From the NCBI RefSeq assembly GCF_041081105.1, contig NZ_CP163528.1:1426001-1490000 (forward strand): DNA of 64,000 nucleotides, written 5' to 3'. The DNA is from Promicromonospora sp. Populi. GTDB taxonomy: Bacteria > Actinomycetota > Actinomycetes > Actinomycetales > Cellulomonadaceae. Below the pieces are notes generated by a model that was not told the origin of the DNA, searched no databases, and worked only from the letters and a program-made list of their open reading frames with translations. Below are positions 43,633 to 50,346 of the stretch, one piece after another; position 1 is the stretch's first letter; every line of letters starts with the position of its first letter. Made by a program: the position numbers and the translations under genes.

Positions 43633-44052
43633 TCACAGGCAGATCCCGAGCACGAACGCCAGCACTGTGTAGGTCCTGGGGTTCGACGGCGCCGAAGTCC
43701 AGGTGGTCGCCGTGAACTGCCGCTGCACCACGACGTAAAAGGTCCCGTTCACTGCCGCTCCCGTGGTGCTGAACGAGGTGGTCCCCGCGGGCCGGGTCTG
43801 CGTGCTGGTGCCGCCGGCGCCGTAGTGCACCACGTAGCCGGTGGCTCCGGGTACTGCGGTCCACGTGAACGTCACCGATCCGAGGCCCAGCGCCCCGCAG
43901 GACGCCGTCGTCGCCGGGATGGTCCCGGCGGTCAGCGTGCCGGAGGCGACGGTCCCCGTGTCCCCCCAGGCCGCCCACGCGGGACCCCGTGGGACCACGA
44001 CCACCAGCAGGAGGGCCAGCGCCGCGACGAGCGCGACCGCCGCCCGCCTCAC
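43633..44052 (-). CDS. Small exported protein with alternate (SipW-type) signal motif
   Basis: This 139-residue protein has an N-terminal hydrophobic span (VALVAALALLLVVVVPRGPAWAAW) followed by WGDTGTVASGTLTAGT, which matches the WSDTATV and FWTDEGL motifs of its two neighbours. The rest has fibronectin-III-like features (FTWTAVPGATGYVVHYG, RTYTVLA). GTG start overlaps the upstream stop (GTGA). It is probably processed by the SipW-type signal peptidase of the same operon. Function unknown; no cell-wall anchor. Confidence 0.65.
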   Translation of the reverse strand: MRRAAVALVAALALLLVVVVPRGPAWAAWGDTGTVASGTLTAGTIPATTASCGALGLGSVTFTWTAVPGATGYVVHYGAGGTSTQTRPAGTTSFSTTGAAVNGTFYVVVQRQFTATTWTSAPSNPRTYTVLAFVLGICL

Positions 44053-44693
44053 GGCGCACCGGCCTGGTTCGCGGTAAGCACGAACGTCGCGGTGGTGGAC
44101 GCGCCCTGGACCGACGACGGCGCGCTGGGGCTGAGGCCGAGCACCACGCAGAGCGTCACGGTCGAACCGGACGCCACCGGTACCGCGCTCAGGGCGGAGG
44201 TCGCCGTGGCCGTCACCGGCGCCTGCGCGCGGGAGACCGTGCCGGTGCAGGCTCCCGTGCGCAGGCCGCCCGGCGTGGTGTTCGTCGCGGCACCGCCCGT
44301 CGTGGTGCTCAGGAGCAGGTGCTGACCCAGCGCCGTTGTCGTCGACGTGACCGTTCCGGAGACGTCAACGCCCGCCGTGCCGGAACTGCGCAGGACGATG
44401 GTGCGGGCAACACTCTCCCCCGGCAGCATCCCCGTGAGCCCCAGCGCCGTGTACGTCCATGACCCGCCCGGACCGGCCAGCTGCTCCGAACCCGTGACCG
44501 GTCCCACCGTGAGGTCCAGGGTGCCCGCGGTGATCGGGTCCGAGGTCACCGTCGCTGTGTCGCTCCACCACGCCCACGCCACGACCGCGCCGGGCAGCAG
44601 CATGGCCAGCGCGAGCGCGACGAGCCCGCGGCGCAGAGCGGTGGTGCTCCACGAGCTGGCGCGCTGCGGGGACGGACGGTCCGGCTCAGCCAT
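44049..44693 (-). CDS. Exported protein with alternate (SipW-type) signal motif
   Basis: This 214-residue protein begins with a polar, Ser/Arg-rich cytosolic start and one hydrophobic span (LVALALAMLLPGAVVAWAWW). The motif WSDTATVTSDPITAGTLDLTVG follows, then a Thr/Ser/Gly-rich extracellular domain without cysteine-rich or catalytic motifs. The motif WxDTA...TAGTL recurs in the neighbours and resembles the TasA/SipW-dependent export signal. ATG at 44693 overlaps the upstream LPRTG gene by 8 nt. Function unknown; a surface fibre or matrix component is inference from the SipW link. Confidence 0.65.
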   Translation of the reverse strand: MAEPDRPSPQRASSWSTTALRRGLVALALAMLLPGAVVAWAWWSDTATVTSDPITAGTLDLTVGPVTGSEQLAGPGGSWTYTALGLTGMLPGESVARTIVLRSSGTAGVDVSGTVTSTTTALGQHLLLSTTTGGAATNTTPGGLRTGACTGTVSRAQAPVTATATSALSAVPVASGSTVTLCVVLGLSPSAPSSVQGASTTATFVLTANQAGAP

Positions 44694-45354
44694 GGTCCGA
44701 CCTCCGCCCGCGCCGTCCCAGGAGCACGCTTCCGAGGAGGACTGCCCCGGCCGCCACCAGGGCTGGCAGCAGCAGGTTCGCCCCGGTCCGCGGCAGGCTG
44801 CCCGGCCCGGCCGCTCCAGGATCGGCCGAGCCGCCCTCATCCGGGCCTGCAGCCGAGAGAGTCACGACCACGTCGATCCTGGCGGTCTGCTGTTGCGACG
44901 CGTTCGTAGCGGCCGGGTCGAACGCCACTTCGAGACCGATCGGGAGCACCTCGCCAGGCGTGAGGTCGGCGACGTCCGACCGCAGGCCGTCCGTCCAGGC
45001 AGCGGATCCCAGGCGGGTCCGCACGCGCACCTGCTCGACGAGTGCGGCGTCGCCGTCCACCAGGACCGTGACCACCGCCCTGGCCTGCTCGCCGGACGCG
45101 TTGCGCGCGTACAGGGTCCCGGTCTCGACGTCTCCGGGCACCCAGACAAGGCTCGGGTCGAACAGGGGCGTCGTGACGGTGGGCGCCCAGGTCCTCCCGT
45201 CGACGCTCAGGACCAGCTCGTCCCCGGAAACAGCCGGGACGGCCGCGAGCGCCGGGAGCGCGGCTGCATGTACCGGACCGGCCGCCGCGGGGACGACGAC
45301 GGCCGGCGCTGCGACGAGCACCGCTATCAGAGCGGTCCACCGTCCCGACGCCAT
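44686..45354 (-). CDS. LPRTG-type sortase-anchored surface protein
   Basis: This 222-residue protein has a signal peptide (ALIAVLVAAPAVVVPAAAGPVHAA), an acidic beta-rich ectodomain (VSGDELVLSVDGRTWAPTVTTPLFDPSLVWVPGDVETGTLYARN), a Gly/Pro/Ser linker, and a sortase signal LPRTG (near residue 185) followed by a hydrophobic span and the basic tail RRGRRSD. It should be covalently attached to the cell wall. The ATG overlaps the signal peptidase stop (TGATG). The ectodomain resembles DUF11-like/peptidase-free adhesin modules only weakly. No sortase gene is in the window. Confidence 0.75.
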   Translation of the reverse strand: MASGRWTALIAVLVAAPAVVVPAAAGPVHAAALPALAAVPAVSGDELVLSVDGRTWAPTVTTPLFDPSLVWVPGDVETGTLYARNASGEQARAVVTVLVDGDAALVEQVRVRTRLGSAAWTDGLRSDVADLTPGEVLPIGLEVAFDPAATNASQQQTARIDVVVTLSAAGPDEGGSADPGAAGPGSLPRTGANLLLPALVAAGAVLLGSVLLGRRGRRSDHG

Positions 45355-45908
45355 CACGCGGCTCCGTCCCCGGCCGAACCGTCCCGCTCCCGGACCGCCC
45401 GCGCCACCTGCCAGCTCGCGTATCCGAGCAGCAGCACGGCCGCACCGATGCCGACCATCTCTCGCTGGCCGGTGACGGCCCCGGCGACGTACCCGAGGTA
45501 CGGCACGTGGTACCACGCGGCACCGCGCACCTGGACGTCTCGCACGGGCTGCGCGTCGGGCACGTCGTTCGAATCGCCCTGGGTGAGGTAGGTCCGTTCG
45601 CCGCCCACGGTCATCCCGATACCGACCACCCGGTGTGTCACGAGCTGCTCCTGGCCGGAGCGGAGCTGGTAGGTGATCACGGTGCCGGTACGGACCTTCT
45701 CCGGCGCCACCAGCCGCGACACGACCAGCGTGCCCACCGGGAGGCCGGGCTCCATCGAGTCGGTGAGCACCACGTACGGGGTCGCACCCGCTGCCCTGGG
45801 CACGATCACCCCGAGCACGAGCGCAACGCCCGCCGCCGCAATGACGACGACGGCGAGCGAACGGCCAGCGAAGCCGGCCGCTGCCCGAGAGGCCTCGGTT
45901 CCCGGCAC
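45354..45908 (-). CDS. SipW-type signal peptidase I (ER/archaeal type)
   Basis: This 184-residue membrane protease has the Ser motif VVLTDSMEPGLPVGTLVV, His in place of the classical Lys (QLVTHRVVGI), and the Asp motif TQGDSNDVPDAQPV, the Ser-His-Asp set of SipW/eukaryotic ER-type signal peptidases. An N-terminal span (LAVVVIAAAGVALVLGVIV) and a C-terminal one flank it. It most likely cleaves the alternate signals of the three motif-bearing neighbours. GTG start right after the upstream stop; overlap TGATG with the LPRTG gene downstream. This is the enzymatic core of the cluster. Confidence 0.88.
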   Translation of the reverse strand: MPGTEASRAAAGFAGRSLAVVVIAAAGVALVLGVIVPRAAGATPYVVLTDSMEPGLPVGTLVVSRLVAPEKVRTGTVITYQLRSGQEQLVTHRVVGIGMTVGGERTYLTQGDSNDVPDAQPVRDVQVRGAAWYHVPYLGYVAGAVTGQREMVGIGAAVLLLGYASWQVARAVRERDGSAGDGAA

Positions 45909-45910
45909 GG

Positions 45911-46447
45911 TCAGGGCGTCGAGTCGACGTGCGCCTGTGTCACCTGGACGGTCACGTCCTCCAGGCTCGCGGTGAGCGCTTGGGTGTCGTTGCCGGAATC
46001 CTCTGGGAAGGTCGCCGCGATGGTGACCACGAGGTCGGAAGCCGCCTCCACGGCCACTGGCTCGGTCAGCGGCAGGGTGAGTTCCACGGCGTCGAGCGTC
46101 GCGCTCTCGACATCTACCTCCAGCACTCCGGTGAGCGCGTTGACCTCCGCCCAGGTGGGTGCACTCACCGTGATGTCGCCCAGGGCGAGGTGGTCGCCCG
46201 TGCCGCCGAGAGTCAGTGCGCAGTCGGCGGTGACGGTGTCGCCCGGCACGATGCCCTCCGTGATGGCGTCGCCGCCGTCGAGCGTCCAGTCGCCGCACGT
46301 CCCGTCGGTCATAGTCAGCGTGCCCGCGGTGAGGTCGGTGCCGGTCGCGAGACCCTCGTCGGTCCAGAACGCCAGCGTCCCCGCTCCTCCGAGCAGCAGG
46401 ACGGCGGCGCCGCCTGTTGCCAATGCTGCCTTGGTAAGCCTTTCCAT
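45911..46447 (-). CDS. Alternate-signal exported protein (RER_14450/TasA-like)
   Basis: This 178-residue protein has a signal span (ALATGGAAVLLLGGAGTLAFW) followed by WTDEGLATGTDLTAGTLTMTDG, the same W-x-D...TAGTL signature as two other genes of the cluster. The mature part is acidic, Thr/Val-rich and likely beta-sandwich (VTADCALTLGGTGDHLALGDITVS), with two Cys (CGDW and DCAL) that may form a disulphide. The family is described as alternate-signal-mediated exported proteins of actinobacteria, related in design to Bacillus TasA. ATG at 46447 has an AAAGG Shine-Dalgarno; it is the first gene of the operon. Confidence 0.78.
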   Translation of the reverse strand: MERLTKAALATGGAAVLLLGGAGTLAFWTDEGLATGTDLTAGTLTMTDGTCGDWTLDGGDAITEGIVPGDTVTADCALTLGGTGDHLALGDITVSAPTWAEVNALTGVLEVDVESATLDAVELTLPLTEPVAVEAASDLVVTIAATFPEDSGNDTQALTASLEDVTVQVTQAHVDSTP

Positions 46448-46538
46448 GATGAGTGCCTTTCGTGGCGATTTTCCCCCGCCTTTGACGCTAGGCGCGTTGT
46501 CACCGCCGCGCGCGCCAGTACGGCGCCACGCCAGGTTT

Positions 46539-47180
46539 TCACCCGTCGATCTGCACACCCAGGTGCCGGATTTGCCGGTCCCATCCCGCTATGAGGTGTT
46601 CGACGACGTCCGGCAGCTCCGGCGGGAACACCTCCAGCGGTTGCTCGCGCAGCTGTGCCGCCGTGAGCCATGCCACCTCGTCGAGCAGCTCGCGCTCGGC
46701 GTCGGTCCAGCCGTCGGCAGACACCTCGACCGCGTTCGGTATCCGCGCGAGGTAGAACACCTCGTGCTGACGGCACGTCTCCGCGAAGAAGTCGAAGATG
46801 CCCGTCCGGGTAAGCACGGGCCCCACCAGGTCACTGGGCGCGAGCGTGATGCCGGCCTCCTCGCGGGTCTCGCGCAGCGCAGCCTCGACCGGGCTCTCCC
46901 CCGCGTCGATGCCGCCGCCGAGGGTGAACCACCAGGACCGCTCCGGCTGGTTCACGTCATGCCCACGCATCACGAGCACGCGACCGTCGTCGTCCATCAG
47001 GATGACGCGGGCCGCGGAGCGCTCGCGGACGCCGTCAGGCCCCGGCACCCAGTCGTCGCCGAGGGACGCGGTACCGGCGCCACCGGCCTGTGCGGCCGAC
47101 GCCACCAACCCCGCTCCGCCAGGCGGACGCTCGCCAGCTCCTCCACCGTGTGGATCCGAATCATCGCTACGGCTGTTCAT
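46539..47180 (-). CDS. Nudix hydrolase
   Basis: This 213-residue protein begins with a Gly/Ser/Asp-rich low-complexity N-terminus of about 55 residues and then a Nudix domain. The box GGGIDAGESPVEAALRETREEAGI follows the consensus G-x5-E-x7-R-E-U-x-E-E-x-G-U exactly. It hydrolyses nucleoside-diphosphate-linked substrates; the specificity is unknown. The start at 47180 is chosen over 47219 because the added residues are low-complexity; neither has a Shine-Dalgarno. Confidence 0.85.
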   Translation of the reverse strand: MNSRSDDSDPHGGGAGERPPGGAGLVASAAQAGGAGTASLGDDWVPGPDGVRERSAARVILMDDDGRVLVMRGHDVNQPERSWWFTLGGGIDAGESPVEAALRETREEAGITLAPSDLVGPVLTRTGIFDFFAETCRQHEVFYLARIPNAVEVSADGWTDAERELLDEVAWLTAAQLREQPLEVFPPELPDVVEHLIAGWDRQIRHLGVQIDG

Positions 47181-47229
47181 GCGGATGACGATACGTTCGC
47201 GACCGGCCAGAACTGTCATGGCAAACCGG

Positions 47230-47712
47230 TCAGCCCCACGAGAGGTTGAGCACCACCTGATCGTCGGGTGCCGCGACCGCGTCGATCGACATCCCGTCCA
47301 GGTAGTACTCGGTGCCGTCGGCGGTCAGGATCGTCGACGTGGCGCCCCCGCTCGATGGGCCCTCTCCCGAGAGCGACAGGCCGATGGACCCGTCGGCCAC
47401 GTCGTCCACGGTCAGCAGGCTCCAGCCGTCGAGCTCCAGACCATCCGGTGTCGTCCAGCCCAGGCTCGCGTCCAGCTCGATCTCGGTGCCGGTCTCGACG
47501 ATCACCTCGCAGGTGGCGTCGAAGCAGGCCTCGTAGTCGGTACCGTCCGCTGCGGCGACCGCCTCGTCGTCGGGCACGGTCGTCGTCGCCGACGGCGAAG
47601 CAGCCGACGGCGAGCCGGTCTCCCCAACCGGACCGCTCGGCTCCGAACCAGGTCCGCCGCAGGCGGCCAGCCCGAGCACCACGACCGCGAGCGCTGCATG
47701 TCGGAGCCTCAT
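47230..47712 (-). CDS. Small lipoprotein
   Basis: This 160-residue protein has a lipobox LAAC near residue 20 (RLRHAALAVVVLGLAACGG), so it should be diacylated and anchored to the outer membrane face. The mature part is Ser/Pro-rich and then acidic, with a Thr/Ser-rich beta-type body and a Cys pair (ACFDATC). No recognised domain. ATG at 47712 follows GAGGGGACGTCC, a good ribosome binding site. Confidence 0.75.
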   Translation of the reverse strand: MRLRHAALAVVVLGLAACGGPGSEPSGPVGETGSPSAASPSATTTVPDDEAVAAADGTDYEACFDATCEVIVETGTEIELDASLGWTTPDGLELDGWSLLTVDDVADGSIGLSLSGEGPSSGGATSTILTADGTEYYLDGMSIDAVAAPDDQVVLNLSWG

Positions 47713-47869
47713 GGACGTCCCCTCGTCAAGCGTCATAGATCCTTGGACCAGTCTTACAGCCCAGGCATCGGGAGGGGTCCCGAAGCCGGGTCAGCCGGAG
47801 CCTCGGGAAGACCGTCAGTACACAGCCATCACAGGAGCATAGGTCGGGCCTCCGGGAGCTTGCCGACCG

Positions 47870-48616
47870 TCAGCGAAGGGCAAGCGCCGCGACCGAGACG
47901 AGGGCCGCGACGGTCAGGAGGCCGAGCACGATGTGTTCGTACCGCGAGTGTCCGAAGCGGTGAAACGCTTGTGTGCCCACGAGCTGGCCCAGAAGTGCGG
48001 CGATGATGAGTGCAGGCCAGTACTCGTAGGTCTCCCAGACGCCCGCGACGAGGAGCGCGATGACGCTCAGCGGGAGTCGGACCAGGGAGAGGGTGACCAG
48101 GGTGTCGCGCATCGTGTGCGGCGGCAGGCCGCGGTGGACGAGGTAGTAGACGGTGGGCGGGCCGCCGAGGGACGTGGAGGTGCTGAACGCGCCGGACAGG
48201 AGCCCCGCTGGGATCGCCCAGCGGGTGCTGACGATGTCCTGGCGCTCTCGGGTCCGCAGGCGCAGCAAGACTGCCGCGATCACGGTTGCCGCGACGAAGA
48301 TCTGTAGGCCGACCGCGGGCAGCGCGGCCAGGAGCCAAGCTCCTGCGACCATGCCTGGGACTGACCACGCGGCGAGGGTCAGTACTTCCCGCGCGTCCGG
48401 ACGCGGCACGCTGCGGCGCATCGCGAGGATGGCGATATCGCAGGCCGTTCCGGTGATCAAGATGGTCGAGATCGCCTGGGGGCCACCGATGGTCGCGGCC
48501 AGCAGCGGGGCGCTGAGCAGCGCGAACCCGAATCCGGACAGCGACTGGACGGCGCCGCTGACCAGGATGAGCACAAAGAGCGCGATCAGGAGCTGGCCCC
48601 CGTCGAGGTCAATCAA
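47870..48616 (-). CDS. TauE/SafE family membrane transporter
   Basis: This 248-residue integral membrane protein has about seven to eight hydrophobic segments and the family features LSGFGFALLSAPLLAA at the N-terminus and LLSGAFSTSTSLGGPPTVYY in the middle. TauE/SafE proteins export sulfite, sulfoacetate or other small organic anions; the substrate is unknown. TTG start with GAGG ribosome binding site. It lies next to the mazEF locus in the accessory island. Confidence 0.85.
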   Translation of the reverse strand: MIDLDGGQLLIALFVLILVSGAVQSLSGFGFALLSAPLLAATIGGPQAISTILITGTACDIAILAMRRSVPRPDAREVLTLAAWSVPGMVAGAWLLAALPAVGLQIFVAATVIAAVLLRLRTRERQDIVSTRWAIPAGLLSGAFSTSTSLGGPPTVYYLVHRGLPPHTMRDTLVTLSLVRLPLSVIALLVAGVWETYEYWPALIIAALLGQLVGTQAFHRFGHSRYEHIVLGLLTVAALVSVAALALR

Positions 48617-48653
48617 TGTTGCCTCGTGTGTCCGTCCCCCATCGGGTCGACCA

Positions 48654-48995
48654 TCACAAGTCCACGACTCGTCGAAGGCCGGCGTCGACGGCGTCCATCA
48701 GGTTCTCGGGAAGCGCAAATCCGGTGGCGTCGATGTCAGCACGGTCCACGGTCATCGGCTGAGACACATTGACGACCGAGTCCTTCGGCAGTCCGGACGC
48801 CAGGGCTGGGAGGAAGACGTTGCCCGGGTGACGCGCGAGAGCCGTGTTGGATGTGATCGGCAGGACGACGACGGTGGCGATGCGGGACTTGTTGTACTGG
48901 TCGGACTGCACGACGACGGCCGGTCGCCGCTTGGCGGGAGCGCTGCCCCGGGGTTCTCCGAAGTCGACCCAGCACACCTCTGCGCGCCGGATCAC
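48654..48995 (-). CDS. MazF/PemK-type endoribonuclease toxin
   Basis: This 113-residue type II toxin has the MazF pattern VIRRAEVCWVDFGEPRGS-x-P-KRRPAVVVQSDQYN, a central VVLPITSN and VNVSQPMTVDR. It cleaves mRNA at short sequences when free of antitoxin. The start GTG at 48995 overlaps the antitoxin stop (GTGA); 48998 is possible. The 3' end and the bases after it recur at 52873-52935 as a remnant. Confidence 0.88.
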   Translation of the reverse strand: MIRRAEVCWVDFGEPRGSAPAKRRPAVVVQSDQYNKSRIATVVVLPITSNTALARHPGNVFLPALASGLPKDSVVNVSQPMTVDRADIDATGFALPENLMDAVDAGLRRVVDL

Positions 48996-49240
48996 CACTC
49001 GTCCGAGGCCTCGACCAGGCGCGCGTTCGCTGCACGGCGGAACTCGGCGGTGTCGTCGCCGGGCTGCCCGATGGCGTCGATCGCGTCGTCGATCTGCGCG
49101 GTCAGGTCCGCACCGGTCAGCTCGTCGGCGTAGTGCTCAGCGGCACGCCGGTAGAACTCCGACCGCGTCATACCGTGCTTCTGCGCGATGTGGTCGAAGC
49201 GCTCCGCCGTATGGTCCGGGAGGCTGATCGCTGTCTTCAT
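48992..49240 (-). CDS. MazE-type ribbon-helix-helix antitoxin
   Basis: This 82-residue protein has a ribbon-helix-helix DNA-binding start (KTAISLPDHTAERFDHIAQKHGMTRSEFYRRAAEHY) and an acidic C-terminal toxin-binding tail. It should neutralise the adjacent MazF and repress its own promoter. An AAGGTATAACTT motif sits just upstream. Confidence 0.85.
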   Translation of the reverse strand: MKTAISLPDHTAERFDHIAQKHGMTRSEFYRRAAEHYADELTGADLTAQIDDAIDAIGQPGDDTAEFRRAANARLVEASDEW

Positions 49241-49246
49241 GAATCC

Positions 49247-49258
49247 AAGGTATAACTT
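49247..49258. promoter_or_regulatory. Probable mazEF promoter/operator
   Basis: AAGGTATAACTT, an imperfect palindrome (10 of 12), lies 7 nt before the antitoxin start. It contains a TATA-like element in a very GC-rich context and could be the -10 region and MazE operator. Confidence 0.5.
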
Positions 49259-49317
49259 TTTCTACCGACCCGCCAGGGTGGACGAGTGGAACGCCGTGTC
49301 GACCTCAGGCCGCTGAC

Positions 49318-49545
49318 TCAAGCAACACAGAACTCGTTGCCCTCGGGGTCGAGCATCACGACGTGGCCAAGAACTGAGCCACGTTCGTCGGTGTACTCCT
49401 CCTCACGCACCCTGGTCGCTCCCGCACCCTCGAGCTCCGCGACCTTCGCACGGATCAGATCGGCCCGCTGGAGCCAGTCCCACGGCGGTTCGCCGGCAAC
49501 CCGGATGTCGATGTGGAAGCCATGCCCCGAGCATATATGTCGGGC
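49318..49545 (-). pseudogene. Truncated VOC (glyoxalase/bleomycin-resistance) family gene
   Basis: Only about 75 codons are open, without a start codon. They encode HGFHIDIRVAGEPPWDWL, KVAELEGAGATRVREEEY and GHVVMLDPEGNEFCV, the C-terminal half of a VOC (glyoxalase_6) protein. An in-frame stop at 49546 closes it upstream, so the 5' half is lost. Likely a decayed remnant in the accessory island. Confidence 0.75.
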
Positions 49546-49609
49546 CTAGTCGAGGAGCCGTCGGTTACGAACACCGCGGGACCCCACCCCCTGCAAGAAT
49601 GCGTTGCTG

Positions 49610-50337
49610 ATGAACCATCTGCTGGACCTCGGGTCCCGGAAGTTCTGGCGACTGGTCGGCAAGCCCGTCGACCTCGCCACCGACCACTCCTGGTTGCGCG
49701 CCCCGATGAGTCATTCCTCCGCGGTCGCGGACGGCTGGATCCGCAGATCCGCGACTTCTACGAGCACACCGCCGCCTGGCACATGGAGGTGTGGAGCGGA
49801 TGGTCACCGCTCTTCTGGCCGGCCGGTGAGCTGATCGCGCGGTTGTTCGGCCGCCGGGTGGAGCAGCTGTCTCTGCCGATGCGCCCGCTCGACGTCGCGC
49901 ACGGGATGGACAGCCGGGTCCGCGTGATCCGCGACCGGGACGGCGAGCAGGTGGGCGCTGCGTGGTTGCGGACGCTCCGGCCGTCTGGCCGCTACGTGTT
50001 CAGCGGCTGCTACTCGGCGCGGCGGCTCCCCGGTGCGGCGCAGCCGAGCGTCCACGTCGCGTTCCCGCTCGAGTCCGGCAACGTCCAGGTGTTCCTGCGC
50101 CCCGTGATCAGCGACGGGGGCGGGCTTGTCCTGGAGTCGCCTCCGGGACGGTTCGGGCAGGACGGCGCGTACGTCGTCGTCCATGACGGCGGGCGGGACT
50201 TCGCTGCGCGCGTCCCGCTGCACGAGACCCTCCGCCTGTACTGCGACCCGTACGGGGTGCTCCGCACCGACCACGAGCTGCGGATGCGGCGCACCTGGAT
50301 GATGCGTCTGCACTACAAGATGGAGCGCGCCCGGTGA
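49610..50337 (+). pseudogene. Broken hypothetical gene (two frames)
   Basis: An N-terminal piece from ATG 49610 (MNHLLDLGSRKFWRLVGKPVDLATDHSWLR) stops matching at about 49735. The rest of the family-like protein (LDPQIRDFYEHTAAWHMEVWSGWSPLFWPAGELI, VEQLSLPMRPLDVAHGMDSRV) continues in a different frame to the stop at 50337. The junction probably reflects an internal deletion of tens of codons. The protein family has no known function; the C-terminal part is about 200 residues. A shorter product from a later start in the second frame cannot be excluded. Confidence 0.55.
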
Positions 50338-50346
50338 TCCGCACCT

